Position numbers and translations under genes: made by a program
Origin: an uncultured Eubacteriales bacterium
GTDB lineage: Bacteria; Bacillota; Clostridia; Oscillospirales; Acutalibacteraceae
NCBI GenBank assembly: GCA_900321595.1
Contig: ONWP01000172.1
Span: forward strand, 1-5,810
Direction: 5' to 3'
DNA length: 5,810 nt
The notes under the pieces: model-generated
Seen by the model: only the letters and a program-made list of their open reading frames with translations
What the model was told of the DNA's origin: nothing
Database searches by the model: none
Part shown: positions 1 through 5,810 of the stretch, one piece after another
Numbering within the stretch: the stretch's first letter is position 1
Layout of the letters: each line of letters starts with the position of its first letter

Positions 1-1358
1 CTGCCTTCGGAAAGCCCGGTTTCCGTGCAGGTCGCGGCTTTGCCGGGGATCGCTTCCGGTGTATGGGCAATGGTGGGGATGGTTTTCTGCGCTGTCAGGA
101 TCTCACCGCAGACAGAGCACTTGCTGCCTTCGGAAAGCCCGGTTTCCGTGCAGGTCGCGGCTTTGCCGGGAATCGCTTCCGGTGTATGGGCGATGGTGGG
201 GATGGTTTCCTGTTCGGTCAGAATCGTGCCGCAGACAGAGCATTTGCTGCCCTCTGTCAGACCGGTCTGCGTGCAGGTCGCGGCCTTGCCGGGAATCGCT
301 TCAGGGGTGTGGGCAAGCATCGGAATGGTCTCCTGCGCGGTCAGGATCGTGCCGCAGACAGCGCATTCGCTGCCTTCGGTCAGACCGGCTTCCGTACAGG
401 TCGCCGCCTTCGCCGCCAGCTTCCGCGGTGTGTGCGGGAGCTTTTCGATCGTTTCGGTATAACTGTCTCCGCAGCGTGTGCAGGTGAATGTTCTGCTGCC
501 TTCCGCTGTGCAGGTCGCGTCAACGGTCGCGGTGAGCTTGTAGTCGTGTCCGAGCGCAGCGACCGGTTCTGTCGCGGTCAGGATCGTGCCGCAGACGGCG
601 CATTTGCTTCCCTGCGTCGAACCGTCAGACGTGCAGGACGCGGCTACCGCCGGGATGGTCTCGGGTGTGTGCGCGATCATGGGAATGGTTTCCGTGTAGG
701 TGTCTTCGCAGCGGGAGCAGGTATAGGTCATTACGCCTGCCGCCGTACATGTCGCGGCGGTCGTCACAGCGCTTTGATAATCATGCCCGAGCGCGGGGAT
801 CTCCGTCTGCGCTGTCAGGATCGTTCCGCAGTCCGCGCAAACGCTTCCTTCCGTCAGACCGGCCGTGGTGCAGGTGGCGGGTACCGCGTCGAGCTTGAGC
901 GGGTTGTGCGGCAGCATATCGATCTGATCTTTCCGCTCAAAGCCGCAGGCCGTACAGGTGTATACGTCGTAGCCGACGGCCGTACAGGTCGGGTTCTGGC
1001 GAACGGGATCGCCGAAGGTATGCGCGGCCGTTTCAACGTGCTTGCTGTCGTTGGCGCAAACGCGCTGGTGCTTCTCCGCGCCGGTGCTGACCCAGGCGCC
1101 GTAGCTGTGACCTTTCGCCGTACCATCCGCCTGAACGGTGTCGGTTTTTCCGCAGCCGTATTCACAGACAGCGGTTTTTGTACCGTCGGCGTCGCAGGTC
1201 GCGTCGTTGTTGTAGACGTAATTCTTAAAGCTGTGATTGTTCGCGTTGATGGCGTCTGAACGCGTATCGATGTTTCCGCAGATTTTGCAGACGCGCTGAC
1301 TGGTGCCATTCTGCGTACAGGTGGATGGGGTGACGACCGTCCAGTCGTTGTAATCGTG
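1..1358 (-). repeat. Tandem protein repeats of 38 and 41 residues with C...CxxC and leading His
   Basis: Twelve units can be counted on the minus strand. Three irregular ones come first (1358-1236, 1235-1110, 1109-1023; the third has lost two of its cysteines). Then 38- and 41-residue types alternate: 38 at 1022-909, 41 at 908-786, 38 at 785-672, 41 at 671-549, 38 at 548-435. From 434 leftwards only the 41-residue type follows (434-312, 311-189, 188-66 and a partial unit at 65-1), giving an exact 123-base period. The last units are almost identical in DNA, so they were copied recently. Both types carry Cys at unit position 13, then the CxxC pair at 24/27 in the 41-residue type and 23/26 in the 38-residue type. 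Confidence 0.93.
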
Positions 1359-1811
1359 CAGTTGTACCGTATAAGTGACGTCCGCCACCGTTACCTTCGC
1401 GCCGTTTGCCTGCGCGATTTTGACAGCAGTCTGGATCGCGGCCTCGTTTTGTGATTTCGGCGCGGTCGAATTGAAGACGATTTCGGCAAGATGGAGCACG
1501 CTGACGCCGGCGTTGTCCTGTGTATACGCGCTGACAATAATTCCGGTGCTGCCGTTCAGATTGACCGAGCATTCTTCATTCGCCTCTGTCGCGGTAACAG
1601 GCTGCAGAACGCTGTCGTATGTGATCGAAAAAGTGATCGCGTTGAAATCATTCGCGTTTTTCAGATCAACGGACAGAACAACCTGATTGGAAGCGTTGAC
1701 TGTACTGGAAAACGAAAATTCGGGCGTCGCGGCGGACGCGCTGATCGGGAATACGGTCAGCATGAACAGCGCGGCGATCAGCAAAGAGACGGTTCTTTTC
1801 ATAGTTTTCAT
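1..1811 (-). CDS. Secreted protein with cohesin-like domain and long His/Cys repeat array (3'-truncated by window edge)
   Basis: The frame runs from ATG 1811-1809 without a stop to the left edge, giving 603 visible residues; the C-terminus and any wall anchor are outside. Residues 1-27 are a signal peptide (MKTMKRT, a hydrophobic core, and a likely cut after ASA at 25-27). Residues about 28-150 look like a cohesin-type beta-sandwich: VVLSVDLKN, FNAITFSITYD, STGIIVSAYTQDNAG, HLAEIVFN and a closing KVTVADVTYTV. From residue 152 on, the protein consists of repeats that mostly start with His and contain one Cys (in ATCT) and then a CxxC pair. Such repeats are common in surface proteins of gut Clostridia, but I know no established function for them. 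The start at 1811 is preferred over the in-frame ATG at 1802 because AGGGGG lies eight bases before it. The gene follows the GH2 stop by 17 bases. Probable role: a surface or secreted protein able to bind a dockerin. The cohesin assignment rests on pattern only, and other cohesin-fold carbohydrate-binding-like domains are possible. Confidence 0.85.
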   Translation of the reverse strand, partial: MKTMKRTVSLLIAALFMLTVFPISASAATPEFSFSSTVNASNQVVLSVDLKNANDFNAITFSITYDSVLQPVTATEANEECSVNLNGSTGIIVSAYTQDNAGVSVLHLAEIVFNSTAPKSQNEAAIQTAVKIAQANGAKVTVADVTYTVQLHDYNDWTVVTPSTCTQNGTSQRVCKICGNIDTRSDAINANNHSFKNYVYNNDATCDADGTKTAVCEYGCGKTDTVQADGTAKGHSYGAWVSTGAEKHQRVCANDSKHVETAAHTFGDPVRQNPTCTAVGYDVYTCTACGFERKDQIDMLPHNPLKLDAVPATCTTAGLTEGSVCADCGTILTAQTEIPALGHDYQSAVTTAATCTAAGVMTYTCSRCEDTYTETIPMIAHTPETIPAVAASCTSDGSTQGSKCAVCGTILTATEPVAALGHDYKLTATVDATCTAEGSRTFTCTRCGDSYTETIEKLPHTPRKLAAKAATCTEAGLTEGSECAVCGTILTAQETIPMLAHTPEAIPGKAATCTQTGLTEGSKCSVCGTILTEQETIPTIAHTPEAIPGKAATCTETGLSEGSKCSVCGEILTAQKTIPTIAHTPEAIPGKAATCTETGLSEG

Positions 1812-1819
1812 CTGAAGTG

Positions 1820-1825
1820 CCCCCT
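1820..1825 (-). promoter_or_regulatory. Ribosome binding site of the cohesin-like repeat protein gene
   Basis: AGGGGG on the minus strand begins three bases after the GH2 stop and sits eight bases before ATG 1811. The spacing favours Met1 over the in-frame Met at 1802 (17 bases away). The closeness to the upstream stop suggests translational coupling. Confidence 0.7.
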
Positions 1826-1828
1826 GTT

Positions 1829-3622
1829 TTAATCGGTTGAGGATTCTCGCAGTCTGCGGTTAAGCGTTTTTACCGTATCGGCGTCAAGCTTGATCTGTGT
1901 TCTGTCATAGGTCAGTATGCCGTTGACCTCAAACTCTACATCGGAAACCTGTGTGTAGACAGTGGCGGCCAGACCTTTGCTGACATTGGGGATGATTTGC
2001 TTCTCAAAAAGTCTGCGGTACGCGCTCGTCAGTTTTTCACGCGTGCGGAACATCATATAACCGAAGCTTCTTGTTTTATTCCAGACGTGCCCTTCCACAA
2101 TGCGGGAGTAGCCGCCGAATTCACTCAGGACGAACGCGCGGTCCAGCTCCTTCTTCGGCACCTGAACGGGCATAATATAGCGGTGGATCGAACGGAAATC
2201 ACCGCCGCCCTGATCGTACCAGCCGCTGGCATGATCTACAAAACGGGTCGGATCCTTTTGCTTGACGTGACGGCCGATCTGCAGCGCGTCAAACTGTCCC
2301 CAGCCCTCATTGAAGGGTACCCAGCAGCAGATGGAGACGAAGTTGTAAAGCTGATCGATCATCTCATCCAGCTCTTTTCGGAAAATATCCCGCCAGATCG
2401 CTTCATCCCGGTTAAAGGTCTTATACTTGTCGTCTTTGAGGGAAAAGGCCTTGACGGGAATGAACACGCCCTGGATGTTCGGGATCACGCCGGCGTGGAC
2501 CGGGTTCAGCGCCTTGCCGCCGCTGATCATATCCTGCCAGACGAGCATGCCCAGTCTGTCGCAATGGTAATACCAGCGATCCGGCTCGGTTTTAATGTGC
2601 TTGCGAAGCATGTTGAAGCCGAGCTCCCGCATCGTCTGAATGTCGTAGATCATGGCTTCGTCTGTCGGGGCTGTCATTCCGCCGTCCGGCCAGTAGCCCT
2701 GATCGAGAAGCCCGGTCTGGAAATAGGGCGCATTATTCAGGAACAGCCGCATGAAGCCGTCCTTTGCCCGTTCCAGAGAGAATTTGCGCATCCCGAAATA
2801 GGATTTGACGTGATCCAGTTTTCTTCTGCCGGAGGTCAGCGTCAGCTCCAGATCGTAGAGCTTGGGATCCTCAGGACTCCAGCATTTGAAGTCCGGCACC
2901 GGGATCTCGGCTTTGCCGTCCTCAATGACGCTCTGCGCGATCTCTCTGCCGTCGTCGAAGACCTTCGCGGTAAGCTTGCCCTTGCCGACGACCGCCGCTT
3001 CCACGCGAATGACGCCCAGATCGATATCCGGCGTCAGGCGAAGCGAGTCGATGCGGTTTTCCGGCACGATTTCAAGCCAGACCGTTTGCCAGATCCCGCT
3101 GGTCGCGGTATACCAGAAGCCGTGTGAGACGGTTGCCTGCTTGCCGCGCTGCTGCCAGCCCTTGTCCGTGGGGTCAAAGACTCTGACCGTGAGCTCGTTT
3201 TCACCGGCCGAAATATGCGAAGTGATGTCAAACGAGAAGCGATTGTATCCGCCCAGATGCGAGCCGATCTGATCCGCGTTGACATAGACTCTGCAGTCCC
3301 AGTCCACCGCGCCGAAATGGAGCAGAACGCGTTCACCCTTCTTCAGCGTCGGCAGCGTGAATTTCCGGCTGTACCAGAGCAGGTGATTGTCATCGAAATG
3401 CTCTGCGATGCCGGAAAGGGCGCATTCCGGGGCGAACGGGACAAGGATCTCCCGGTCGTAAGCCGTCTCTTCCGGCGGATCTGCGTGTAACCCGGTCACA
3501 CAGAAGCCCCAGCGGCCGTTGAGGTTGATCCAGTTGTCGCGTTCAAACTGCGGCCGGGGATACTCGTTCAGCGGGCAGTCCCGGTCGACCTGATCGTAAA
3601 AAGGTGTTTTGATATGTTCCAT
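1829..3622 (-). CDS. Glycoside hydrolase family 2 enzyme (beta-galactosidase/beta-glucuronidase superfamily)
   Basis: This complete 597-residue protein has the three-part core of family GH2, retaining exo-glycosidases that remove terminal beta-linked sugars. Residues about 14-185 form the N-terminal sugar-binding jelly roll (LNGRWGF, WYSRKF, VYVNADQIGSHLGGYNRFSFD and the typical SGIWQTVWLE). About 190-280 is the immunoglobulin-like middle domain, closing with YFGMRKF. About 285-597 is the TIM barrel, with GFNMLRKHIK and LGMLVWQDM. The predicted acid/base is Glu439 in WVPFNEGWG and the nucleophile is Glu501 in VLSEFGGYS; both are present, so the enzyme looks active. No signal peptide or membrane segment is seen, which suggests action in the cytoplasm on imported oligosaccharides. 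It lacks the extra C-terminal domains of LacZ-type enzymes, so it is a short GH2. Substrate could be a beta-galactoside, glucuronide, mannoside or other; the sequence alone does not decide. The start at 3622 is set by GGAGGG five bases upstream, and the stop lies 17 bases before the next gene. Confidence 0.92.
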   Translation of the reverse strand: MEHIKTPFYDQVDRDCPLNEYPRPQFERDNWINLNGRWGFCVTGLHADPPEETAYDREILVPFAPECALSGIAEHFDDNHLLWYSRKFTLPTLKKGERVLLHFGAVDWDCRVYVNADQIGSHLGGYNRFSFDITSHISAGENELTVRVFDPTDKGWQQRGKQATVSHGFWYTATSGIWQTVWLEIVPENRIDSLRLTPDIDLGVIRVEAAVVGKGKLTAKVFDDGREIAQSVIEDGKAEIPVPDFKCWSPEDPKLYDLELTLTSGRRKLDHVKSYFGMRKFSLERAKDGFMRLFLNNAPYFQTGLLDQGYWPDGGMTAPTDEAMIYDIQTMRELGFNMLRKHIKTEPDRWYYHCDRLGMLVWQDMISGGKALNPVHAGVIPNIQGVFIPVKAFSLKDDKYKTFNRDEAIWRDIFRKELDEMIDQLYNFVSICCWVPFNEGWGQFDALQIGRHVKQKDPTRFVDHASGWYDQGGGDFRSIHRYIMPVQVPKKELDRAFVLSEFGGYSRIVEGHVWNKTRSFGYMMFRTREKLTSAYRRLFEKQIIPNVSKGLAATVYTQVSDVEFEVNGILTYDRTQIKLDADTVKTLNRRLRESSTD

Positions 3623-3627
3623 AACAT

Positions 3628-3633
3628 CCCTCC
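3628..3633 (-). promoter_or_regulatory. Ribosome binding site of the GH2 gene
   Basis: GGAGGG on the minus strand, five bases before ATG 3622, is a strong Shine-Dalgarno match and fixes the start. The 23-base gap leaves no room for a separate promoter or terminator, although a promoter inside the preceding gene cannot be excluded. Confidence 0.8.
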
Positions 3634-3645
3634 GGATGATATTGT

Positions 3646-4812
3646 TTACGTTTTGAGCTGTTTCTTTCGTCCTGAAGTGAGCTTTTTCCAGAGCTGATCC
3701 GTCAGCGTGTCAAAGCTCCACGCAAGCAGGATCGTGATCGCAAGACACAGAATGAAAAGCAGATACTTGTTCCAGGAAGCCATCAGGCCGAGCTGCTTGA
3801 ACACATTCATGGGGATCCGCTGCATGATGTAGATGCCGAATAAATGCTTGCCGCACCACGTGAGGATCGGGTTGCAGACCCTTACGCGCATCATGACCAT
3901 CTGGATCGCGATGGGGAAGAGGAGCATGCCCGCTTCGTGGGCGAGAAAACTGTCATGCAGCCGCCAGACGAAAATGGTGCAAAGCTCGGCGCCGACGATA
4001 CCAGCTGTGAAAGCAAGCCAAAGGATCGTCTTTCTGTTGATAAAATCGGAGAATCGCCGCCCGTACAGGCTCCAGATCAGGCCTGCGGGATAGCAGAGCA
4101 TCGTGTCGTACCAGTAGCGTTCCTTGAGCCCGGTCGCGCGAAACGAGAACACGATCAGCAGCGTGAACAGCGTTGTGAGCAATGCGCCCTTCAGCGATTC
4201 CCGCTGCGGATCGAAGATGCTGAATGACAGAAATGTCAGCAGATATAAAACCAAAATGACGAAGATGTACCAGTTGCTGTTGCCGACGGCGTCCCAGCCA
4301 ATCAGGGAAAGCAGCGCCTGTTTCCAGGTGAACGGCCATTTGATCAGCAGATCGACCGCGATAAAGACAAGGATCGCAAGATCGAAGCGAAACAGAACGC
4401 CGCCGAAGCGCTTGCCGGGAATCGAACGGACATAATCCGCGCCCTTTGCCTTGAGTGATTCCATCACACCATAGCCGGATAAGAACAGGAACGGCGTGAC
4501 CATTCGCTGTCCCAGCAGCGTCAGAAAAGAACTGTAAAGATGATCCGCAAGCGCGGATGAGAACAGGAACGGCGTGACCATTTGCTGCCTCAGCAGCGTC
4601 AGAAACGAACTGTAAAGATGATCCGGAAGCGCGTCACTGAGCGTCACATAGCTCTTAAAATGACTCATAAAAACGATCAAAATGAAGATCCCGCGTACAG
4701 CGTTGGTCTTCTCTTTTGACATGTAATCTGTCAGGTAGGTTTTCTCCGGTTCCCGCCGGAATGAAAGCTTCCACAGACAGATCGCGCCGAGTAAAGCGAT
4801 CCAGATCACCAT
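3646..4812 (-). CDS. Membrane acyltransferase, acyltransferase-3 family, with internal tandem duplication
   Basis: This 388-residue polytopic membrane protein matches the acyltransferase-3 family, which moves acyl (often acetyl) groups onto surface or exported glycans across the membrane. Residues 1-18 are a first hydrophobic segment, followed by a short charged loop ending TDYMSKEKTNAVRG. Arg40 and His51 lie in the next segment (VRGIFILIVFMSHF), matching the family's conserved R...H that carries the essential histidine. The family-typical FLFLSGYGVMESL follows at 108-120. Further hydrophobic segments lie near 139-158, 180-200, 208-225, 236-250, 262-284, 297-312, 317-330 and 349-367. Residues 61-86 and 87-112 are near-perfect copies of one 26-residue block, so the protein is longer than a simple family member in the TM1-TM2 loop; whether it still works is unknown. 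The start at 4812 is supported by GAGGT nine bases upstream. It follows the dockerin gene by 29 bases and precedes the GH2 gene by 23, so it is probably cotranscribed. The acceptor substrate cannot be told from the sequence. Confidence 0.88.
   Translation of the reverse strand: MVIWIALLGAICLWKLSFRREPEKTYLTDYMSKEKTNAVRGIFILIVFMSHFKSYVTLSDALPDHLYSSFLTLLRQQMVTPFLFSSALADHLYSSFLTLLGQRMVTPFLFLSGYGVMESLKAKGADYVRSIPGKRFGGVLFRFDLAILVFIAVDLLIKWPFTWKQALLSLIGWDAVGNSNWYIFVILVLYLLTFLSFSIFDPQRESLKGALLTTLFTLLIVFSFRATGLKERYWYDTMLCYPAGLIWSLYGRRFSDFINRKTILWLAFTAGIVGAELCTIFVWRLHDSFLAHEAGMLLFPIAIQMVMMRVRVCNPILTWCGKHLFGIYIMQRIPMNVFKQLGLMASWNKYLLFILCLAITILLAWSFDTLTDQLWKKLTSGRKKQLKT
4477..4632 (-). repeat. Two-copy 78-bp in-frame tandem duplication inside the acyltransferase gene
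   Basis: Bases 4477-4554 and 4555-4632 are direct copies that differ at about six positions (roughly 92% identity by eye). They encode residues 87-112 and 61-86. Both copies contain DHLYSSFLTLL and MVTPFLF; the amino-acid differences are Pro/Ala, Arg/Gly, Gln/Arg and Ser/Leu. The copy nearer the C-terminus runs into the family motif LSGYG and is therefore probably the original position, with the other inserted before it. The reading frame is kept. Confidence 0.95.
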
Positions 4813-4821
4813 AAAGAAGAT

Positions 4822-4826
4822 ACCTC
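4822..4826 (-). promoter_or_regulatory. Ribosome binding site of the acyltransferase gene
   Basis: GAGGT on the minus strand lies nine bases before ATG 4812 within the 29-base gap after the dockerin gene. It supports this start and shows that the gene has its own translation signal. Confidence 0.7.
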
Positions 4827-4841
4827 AGTCAGATTGATTTC

Positions 4842-5810
4842 TCAGGCTGCCCGACAGAATTCCAGGCTGACCCAGCCGGAATAGCCGTTGTATGTTATCT
4901 TGCCCCAGCCGTTTGATTTCTGGCTGACGCTGATGCGCGTGCCGAACGGCAGATACTGGTTCCCCACAACGCTGTAGTTGGTGCCGGGACCGGAGCGCAG
5001 CGTCAGGCCGTGTTCCGCTGTCGTCGTATAGGTGTTCGTATTGCCGGACGGGTTGTCAAAGGTTTCGAGCCGGGCGGAAACGCGAAGGATCCTTCTTGCG
5101 TCTCTCGCGGTGACGGTGCCGTCGCCGTCCACGTCCGCCTGCTGCTTCTGCGCTGACGTCAGGGTTACCATGGAGGCACTGGCCATGAGCGCGGTGCGCG
5201 CGTCTCTTGCGGTGACGTTGCCGTCGCCGTCCAGATCTCCGAGATTGCCGACGGGCGTGTAGCCGTCGAAGGTGAGCGTTTTGCAGTAGTTATAGCAGGA
5301 TTCGCGTCTGGAGCGGTAATAGGTGTATTTTTCCATCGTGGCTTTGTAGTAGATGTCGAGCGTGATCGCGGAATAGGAGCCCGCAAGCTCGGCGGCGCGT
5401 CTCGCGATACTCAACGCCACAGAGCCGCCGTACTGGTTGTGCATATCGCAGAAGTAGACGATGGCTCTCGGATCTGTCATGCCGTTTCTTTGCGCCAGTT
5501 CCACATACTGACCGACGAGCGCGCGGCATTCCTGATCCTGGACTGTTTTGCTCTGGCTGGTGGCAAGCAGCTTCTGGATCGCGTCTCTTTCTGAGGCGGA
5601 AAGCGTTCTGTGATCCCAGTTGCCGGCAGTTTTGACTTCGTTGTAAAGGGCGTCGCCCAGATATTCTTTTGCCTGCGATTCATTCTTTGCGGCTACTTTC
5701 TGGATGACATTTAACGCGAGGGTTCCGTGCCAGCCGATCCGTCCGATGCTCAGCGCGCCGTTGTCATTGGCGAGAACCGTGTCGTAAACGCCTTCATTCG
5801 GGATGATGAA
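4842..5810 (-). CDS. Lysozyme-like hydrolase module with type I dockerin and C-terminal SH3 domain (5'-truncated by window edge)
   Basis: The reading frame is open to the right edge, so the true start and any signal peptide are outside; 322 C-terminal residues are visible, ending at TGA 4844-4842. Visible residues 1-182 form a module opening with NEGVYDTV, then NDNGALSIG and WHGTLALN, and later MTDPRAIVYFCDMHNQYG. The glutamate at visible residue 6 followed by a G-x-x-SIG hairpin resembles lysozyme-superfamily muramidase-like domains of Firmicutes, so I infer cleavage of peptidoglycan or a related glycan. Residues about 190-250 are a type I dockerin: two calcium loops, DLDGDGNVTARD (192-203) and DVDGDGTVTARD (226-237), each followed by a helix. 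Residues about 262-321 are an SH3b domain (LTLRSGPGTNYSVVG, then GWGKI and GWVSLEF), which usually binds cell wall. The protein is therefore probably extracellular and either wall-bound or attached to a cohesin. It is the first visible gene of the operon, 29 bases ahead of the acyltransferase gene. Dockerin and SH3 calls are firm; the catalytic class is less certain, and an inactive binding module is possible. Confidence 0.85.
   Translation of the reverse strand, partial: FIIPNEGVYDTVLANDNGALSIGRIGWHGTLALNVIQKVAAKNESQAKEYLGDALYNEVKTAGNWDHRTLSASERDAIQKLLATSQSKTVQDQECRALVGQYVELAQRNGMTDPRAIVYFCDMHNQYGGSVALSIARRAAELAGSYSAITLDIYYKATMEKYTYYRSRRESCYNYCKTLTFDGYTPVGNLGDLDGDGNVTARDARTALMASASMVTLTSAQKQQADVDGDGTVTARDARRILRVSARLETFDNPSGNTNTYTTTAEHGLTLRSGPGTNYSVVGNQYLPFGTRISVSQKSNGWGKITYNGYSGWVSLEFCRAA

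Noticed and set aside
1..434. CRISPR-like appearance of near-identical, evenly spaced repeats
   Set aside because: The period is 123 bases, the whole period is conserved rather than short repeats with unique spacers, and it translates in frame into protein repeats.
63..1259. Long plus-strand open frame of 398 codons over the repeat array
   Set aside because: It is the antisense shadow of a repetitive GC-rich gene: the exact 123-base period keeps stops out of the opposite frames too. No convincing ribosome site or recognisable domain is seen, and the minus strand has a signal peptide, a cohesin-like domain and coherent repeats.
1812..1828. Terminator or promoter between the GH2 gene and the repeat protein gene
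   Set aside because: The gap is only 17 bases and is taken up by the ribosome site; no hairpin with a T-run fits. The other two gaps (3623-3645, 4813-4841) likewise show none.
1997..3127. Plus-strand open frame of 376 codons opposite the GH2 gene
   Set aside because: The minus strand here encodes a full GH2 enzyme with both catalytic glutamates; the plus frame shows no family motifs and is a codon-bias shadow.
4477..4632. Frameshift or pseudogene in the acyltransferase caused by the duplication
   Set aside because: The duplicated block is exactly 78 bases (26 codons), so the frame continues without a stop to the normal C-terminus; altered function remains possible but the gene is not broken.
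4842..5504. ATG at 5504 as the start of the dockerin gene
   Set aside because: The frame stays open to the right edge and the upstream residues carry the conserved NEGVY, NDNGALSIG and WHG motifs, so this Met is internal.

Overview
The window holds four genes, all on the minus strand and read right to left, with gaps of only 29, 23 and 17 bases and no terminator-like hairpin seen between them. They look like the middle or end of one operon whose promoter lies beyond the right edge. The first gene is cut by the right edge (5') and the last by the left edge (3'). The fairly GC-rich codon choice, strong GGAGG-type ribosome sites, a type I dockerin with DxDGDG loops and a cohesin-like domain suggest a Gram-positive anaerobe of the Clostridia, probably an Oscillospiraceae/Ruminococcaceae-like gut or rumen bacterium. 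This is inference from family knowledge; there is no marker gene here.

Right to left: (1) 5810-4842 is the C-terminal 322 residues of an extracellular protein with a lysozyme-like, probably wall-hydrolysing module, a type I dockerin and a bacterial SH3 domain. (2) 4812-3646 is an integral membrane acyltransferase of the acyltransferase-3 family carrying a striking in-frame 78-bp tandem duplication. (3) 3622-1829 is a complete glycoside hydrolase family 2 enzyme without a signal peptide, so probably cytoplasmic. (4) 1811-1 is the N-terminal 603 residues of a secreted protein: signal peptide, one cohesin-like domain, then a long array of His/Cys repeats of 38 or 41 residues that runs off the left edge.

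Taken together, the operon appears to serve the cell envelope or extracellular glycans: a wall- or glycan-binding hydrolase with a dockerin, a membrane O-acyltransferase, an intracellular glycosidase and a surface protein with a cohesin-like domain. The most interesting idea is that the dockerin of the first gene and the cohesin-like domain of the last could be partners made from one transcript. The most concrete sequence oddities are the duplication inside the acyltransferase and the two-level repeat architecture of the last gene. There is no stretch over 300 bases without a gene, and no RNA gene, insertion sequence or CRISPR array was seen.
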